From Chitinophaga filiformis (GTDB taxonomy: Bacteria > Bacteroidota > Bacteroidia > Chitinophagales > Chitinophagaceae), in assembly GCF_900102545.1 (NCBI RefSeq), contig NZ_FNBN01000001.1, positions 447,439-511,438 of the forward strand: a DNA stretch of 64,000 nt, read 5' to 3'. Made by a program: the position numbers and the translations under genes. Below are positions 61,325-64,000 of the stretch, piece by piece. Each line of letters opens with the position of its first letter. Position 1 is the stretch's first letter. Under the pieces are notes generated by a model, which made no database searches, was not told the origin of the DNA, and saw nothing but the letters and a program-made list of their open reading frames with translations.

Positions 61325-61788
61325 AACGTGAAACGTTTTTAAAAATTGGTTAATAATTAGCCTGTCCGCGTATATACACTGCGCCGTGTGGCAGGTACAG
61401 ACACGAAAATTGACCGGGTTAAATCAATATCCTGGTCTTAGAGGGACACTATATAAATCCTTCCTTTCGGGCTCAAATCCATGCTGGTACCGATTGCATC
61501 GGTATCAATACAAATAATATATCCGGGCTTTTAGCTGTTAAAAAATGGGAATGGCGTACTTAATTTTTTTTAAGGACTACAGTTTAGTTTTTTCATACGT
61601 GTTAACATCAAAAAATTAGGGAACAAGGATTAGATCTTGGCTACTTTTAAACACACACTAAAGTTTCAATTGTTAACTGCCGACCAAGGTAACACATTCG
61701 TTTAATTTAAGCAAGACAAGCTGTAAATTTTTAATCAGTATTTAAGAAATTACTATCAGTTTTACAAAACGGTGAAGAAAGAGGGTGA
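61325..61788. other. Long upstream region of susC
   Basis: 464 bp, AT-rich, no gene. It contains a 17-bp palindrome (61488-61504) and, at the far end, the hairpin overlapping the prfH stop (61784-61810). I did not find a TAnnTTTG box on the minus strand. Confidence 0.45.
61488..61504. promoter_or_regulatory. Palindrome TACCGATTGCATCGGTA upstream of susC
   Basis: Perfect 7-bp arms (TACCGAT, ATCGGTA) around TGC, 164 bp before the susC start. The size and symmetry fit an operator for a dimeric regulator. It lacks the central CG of the LacI sites at 41104 and 41158, so another regulator is likely. Confidence 0.5.
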
Positions 61789-61810
61789 TCACAGTTTATC
61801 TGTGATCACC
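61784..61810 (-). terminator. Hairpin overlapping the prfH stop codon
   Basis: Perfect 11-bp stem GGTGATCACAG (61784-61794)/CTGTGATCACC (61800-61810) with a TTTAT loop. It contains the last six sense codons and the TGA of prfH. A short CTCTTTCTTC tract follows on the minus strand. Confidence 0.65.
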
Positions 61811-62421
61811 TTTACCGCTCTTCCTCTTTCCAGTTCATTGTGCTCCTGCCATTGATCCTGCCTGCGTGCCAGCAGTTGTTCCATCTGCCAGGACATGAAC
61901 TTTGCTTCCAGCCTTTCAAGGCAAAGCTGTTTGTTCTGCAATTGTGAACGACTGTCCATCGCCAGCACCTGTATACCGGAAGGCATATGCGTGCCCCGCA
62001 CAGCTGTCTCTACTTTATTCACGTGCTGTCCGCCGGGACCTGATGCACGACACGATTCCAGCTTCACATCCTTCAGGTCCCATTTCAGTTGTTCCTTCAC
62101 ATCAAAGACCTCAACGCCTACAAACCAGTTCTTGCGCTTATGGAACTTACGGTAAGGACTCTCAGCGATCCACTGTACCGTACCTCTCCACTCCTTTACA
62201 AAGGCCTCCAATCTTTTCTCCCTGATACTATTTTCTTCTTTTATTAATAGTACTGCGGATAACAGTGTGCCTTTCAGGTCACCCTTTTTACTTTCCAATA
62301 CCTGGATATCCAATCCCTGTGCGCGGGCGGCCTTCATCATCAGTTCCACCACCTTTGCTACCACCCGTGTACATTCTGCAGGTCCTCTGCCGGCAGTTAC
62401 CTGTATTATTGACTTGTTCAT
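61789..62421 (-). CDS. prfH: Peptide chain release factor homolog PrfH
   Basis: 210 aa, ATG at 62421. It keeps the GGQ peptidyl-tRNA hydrolysis domain (SCRASGPGGQHVNKVETAV, about 128-146) and the basic C-terminal helix (LARRQDQWQEHNELERGRAVKV), but is far shorter than RF1/RF2 (about 360 aa) and lacks the usual stop-codon-reading domain. The N-terminal half (ITVAGRGPAECTRVVAKVVE-type) is specific to PrfH. It is 4 bp downstream of rtcB, as in known RtcB-PrfH pairs, in which PrfH recognises ribosomes stalled by damage in the decoding centre and releases the peptide so that the ligase can reseal the RNA. Confidence 0.95.
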   Translation of the reverse strand: MNKSIIQVTAGRGPAECTRVVAKVVELMMKAARAQGLDIQVLESKKGDLKGTLLSAVLLIKEENSIREKRLEAFVKEWRGTVQWIAESPYRKFHKRKNWFVGVEVFDVKEQLKWDLKDVKLESCRASGPGGQHVNKVETAVRGTHMPSGIQVLAMDSRSQLQNKQLCLERLEAKFMSWQMEQLLARRQDQWQEHNELERGRAVKVITDKL

Positions 62422-62425
62422 GTTG

Positions 62426-63826
62426 TTACTCTTTATACATTCTTACAAACCGGGGTAAAAACCGCCCCTCTACGGTCACCAGTTCCTGCTGTGCGGCTAT
62501 CACACTTTCGATGTCCTTGTAGGCGAGCGGATTTTCCTCCACACTACCCCCGATCAATGTAACACCTGCTTCTCCCAGCATTTTCTTCAATGCAGACACT
62601 GTCATGCTTTCCCTTGCGCGTTTCCGGCTCATGGCTCTACCTGCACCATGTGAAGCGGAGAATAAAGACTGCTCCACGCCCTTACCTGTTACCAGGTATG
62701 CCGCAGTGGTCATACTTCCCGGAATAATGCCCGGCTCACCTTTGTGCGCCGGTGTGGCTCCTTTTCGATGCACGATCACTTTACGACCATCTTCCATCGT
62801 TTCTTCCCACGCAAAATTGTGGTGGTTCTCGATAGTGATCAGACGTTCCAGGCCTACTGCTTTGGCCATGTTGATATGTATCCTGTCATGACAGGCCTTT
62901 GCATAATCGCCAGCAAGCTGCATGCTTAGCCAGTATTCCTGTCCTGCCTCAGTGTTCATATCCAGCCAGGCCAGTTGCTGCGCCTCTCTTGGCAGCTTAC
63001 AGGTGTCCATCGCGATCTTCGTATAATGCATCGCTATATTGGCGCCTAATCCCCTGCTGCCTGAATGCGACAACAGCGCAACATAATCCTTCGCAGGCAG
63101 TCCCAGGGAATTGTCTTCAGACAACCTGATCATACCAAACTCCACGAAGTGATTCCCGCTGCCTGAACTTCCAAGCTGACGTGCTGCTTTTGACTGTAGC
63201 TTCCTCAGTAGATCAGTGGCCTGGAAGGCAGGATCATCCAGTACAGGATGTTCCTGTTCTACCTCCAGTCCTCCTTCCATACCAAAGTGCGTCCATTCTT
63301 TCAACGCCACCTTCATCTGGTATCCATAACGTTTGATAAAGCTTTCACCTTCATCAAAAATGGACAGCGACATACGGCAACCAATATCCACACCTACAGC
63401 ATAAGGTATAACAGCGTTATCAGTAGCCAGCACACCGCCGATAGGTAATCCATATCCCGTATGTGCATCAGGCATCAATGCACCCTGCACTGTTACGGGC
63501 AATGACATGGCGATCTCCATCTGCTTTTTGGCAGTATGCTCAATCTCCTTACCACCATAGATCTTCAGGCGTCCTGTTTGTTCCAGTAAGGTGAACTCTT
63601 TATGGTGAGTGACTTCTTCTTTTTCTATGAATGTGCTTGCGATCTTACCCAATACTTCGTCATTCACATATTGCTCAGGTCTTTCTTTAATACCTGTTAA
63701 CAGTGTGATGAGTTGTTCTTTGGTATGATGCTTAAAATGTTTTGAAATTGTATTAATGACCAGACTTCTTGCACGGTCATTTGTATAACCGATCTTACTC
63801 AGTTCTTTTGTGCGTAAACTGCCCAT
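62426..63826 (-). CDS. rtcB: RNA ligase RtcB (PrfH-associated type)
   Basis: 466 aa from the ATG at 63826 (MGSLRTKELSKIGYTNDRA); the open frame runs on 55 codons into repetitive DNA and is not used. RtcB seals 2',3'-cyclic phosphate and 5'-OH RNA ends with GTP and Mn2+. Catalytic motifs: PDAHTGYGLPIGGVLA, VGVDIGCRMSL (Asp and Cys metal ligands), HSGSRGLG, NHHNFAWEE, VHRKGATPAHKG, IIPGSMTTAAYLV, and SHGAGRAMSR with the guanylated His. An extra N-terminal helical domain of about 80 residues distinguishes it from the 408-aa housekeeping E. coli RtcB and is shared by the PrfH-linked group. It precedes prfH by 4 bp. Confidence 0.95.
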   Translation of the reverse strand: MGSLRTKELSKIGYTNDRARSLVINTISKHFKHHTKEQLITLLTGIKERPEQYVNDEVLGKIASTFIEKEEVTHHKEFTLLEQTGRLKIYGGKEIEHTAKKQMEIAMSLPVTVQGALMPDAHTGYGLPIGGVLATDNAVIPYAVGVDIGCRMSLSIFDEGESFIKRYGYQMKVALKEWTHFGMEGGLEVEQEHPVLDDPAFQATDLLRKLQSKAARQLGSSGSGNHFVEFGMIRLSEDNSLGLPAKDYVALLSHSGSRGLGANIAMHYTKIAMDTCKLPREAQQLAWLDMNTEAGQEYWLSMQLAGDYAKACHDRIHINMAKAVGLERLITIENHHNFAWEETMEDGRKVIVHRKGATPAHKGEPGIIPGSMTTAAYLVTGKGVEQSLFSASHGAGRAMSRKRARESMTVSALKKMLGEAGVTLIGGSVEENPLAYKDIESVIAAQQELVTVEGRFLPRFVRMYKE

Positions 63827-63935
63827 ATAGGTGCGTAATAAATTGTATAGTAATCCATATCGTTCAAATGATATCGAACGACAATTAAGGCATGAAATAT
63901 CCCTTTCCGCAAGCGCAGCATATTGCCAATTTGTT

Positions 63936-64000
63936 CCCGAGGGGGGTGATCGACGCGACGTTCCCGGGGTTGCACCCCGCGCTACAAACACACGGCACCT
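63936..64000. repeat. REP-like palindromic repeat at the window edge (partial)
   Basis: CGGGGT (63965-63970)/ACCCCG (63974-63979) with a TGC loop, inside a GC-rich CGACG...CGCGCTACAAACACACGGC stretch that looks like the extragenic palindromes mobilised by RAYT transposases. It stands out in base composition from the genes around it. The right end is cut by the window. Confidence 0.45.

Noticed and set aside
63827..63991. N-terminal extension of RtcB by 55 codons
   Set aside because: The extra part is translated REP-like repeat; the ATG at 63826 starts the conserved N-terminal domain.

Overview
The window looks like chromosomal DNA of a Bacteroidota soil or gut glycan degrader, most likely a Chitinophaga-type member of the Chitinophagaceae. 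This rests on three SusC/SusD outer-membrane pairs, FecR anti-sigma/ECF sigma modules, DUF4249 and DUF1080 proteins, RNase Y beside zapA, and TAnnTTTG-like promoter boxes (often TTAACTTT followed by A or G). I saw no rRNA, tRNA, intact insertion sequence, prophage or CRISPR array.

Layout. 1-6.4 kb (minus strand): tail of a secreted binding-protein-like gene, a small orphan ORF, then a cell-surface signalling locus of ECF sigma, FecR anti-sigma, STN-type TonB receptor and DUF4249 lipoprotein. 6.5-7.6 kb: pyrD. 7.7-16.4 kb: a second sigma/anti-sigma system driving an STN-type SusC, a SusD and a GH127 beta-L-arabinofuranosidase. 16.5-19.9 kb: rsmE, a small AT-rich cassette ending in a RelE-like toxin gene, and a MATE exporter. 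20-22.2 kb: dnaB, then a 626-bp non-coding gap with an AT-rich segment, regularly spaced DnaA-box-like sites and an 11-bp tandem repeat (an oriC candidate). 22.2-27.2 kb (plus): pheT, a coiled-coil protein, zapA, rny. 27.3-31.6 kb: a DUF1080 protein, purine nucleoside phosphorylase and an FtsX/MacB permease. 31.8-36.2 kb (minus): scpB with a very acidic tail, a lone atpG, a WG-repeat protein and a DJ-1/PfpI protein.

36.4-42.6 kb: a SusC/SusD operon facing a double-DUF1080 gene across an intergenic region with two LacI-type operators 54 bp apart, followed by a candidate small RNA. 42.9-47.3 kb: DUF885 lipoprotein, MmcQ/YjbR protein, TauE/SafE permease and a small membrane protein. 47.4-54.2 kb: a complete six-gene ebo cluster (eboA to eboF), a conserved but poorly understood operon linked in cyanobacteria to export of a precursor to the periplasm. 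54.6-61.3 kb: a third SusC/SusD pair with a haem-motif FG-GAP lipoprotein and no glycosidase. 61.8-64 kb: a prfH-rtcB pair, the translation-linked RNA repair module, followed by a REP-like hairpin at the window end.

Most distinctive: the ebo operon, the RtcB-PrfH module, the unusual RelE-like cassette, the candidate origin, and 11-bp tandem arrays that recur in at least three unrelated intergenic regions. All family assignments were made by reading motifs; no database search was run.
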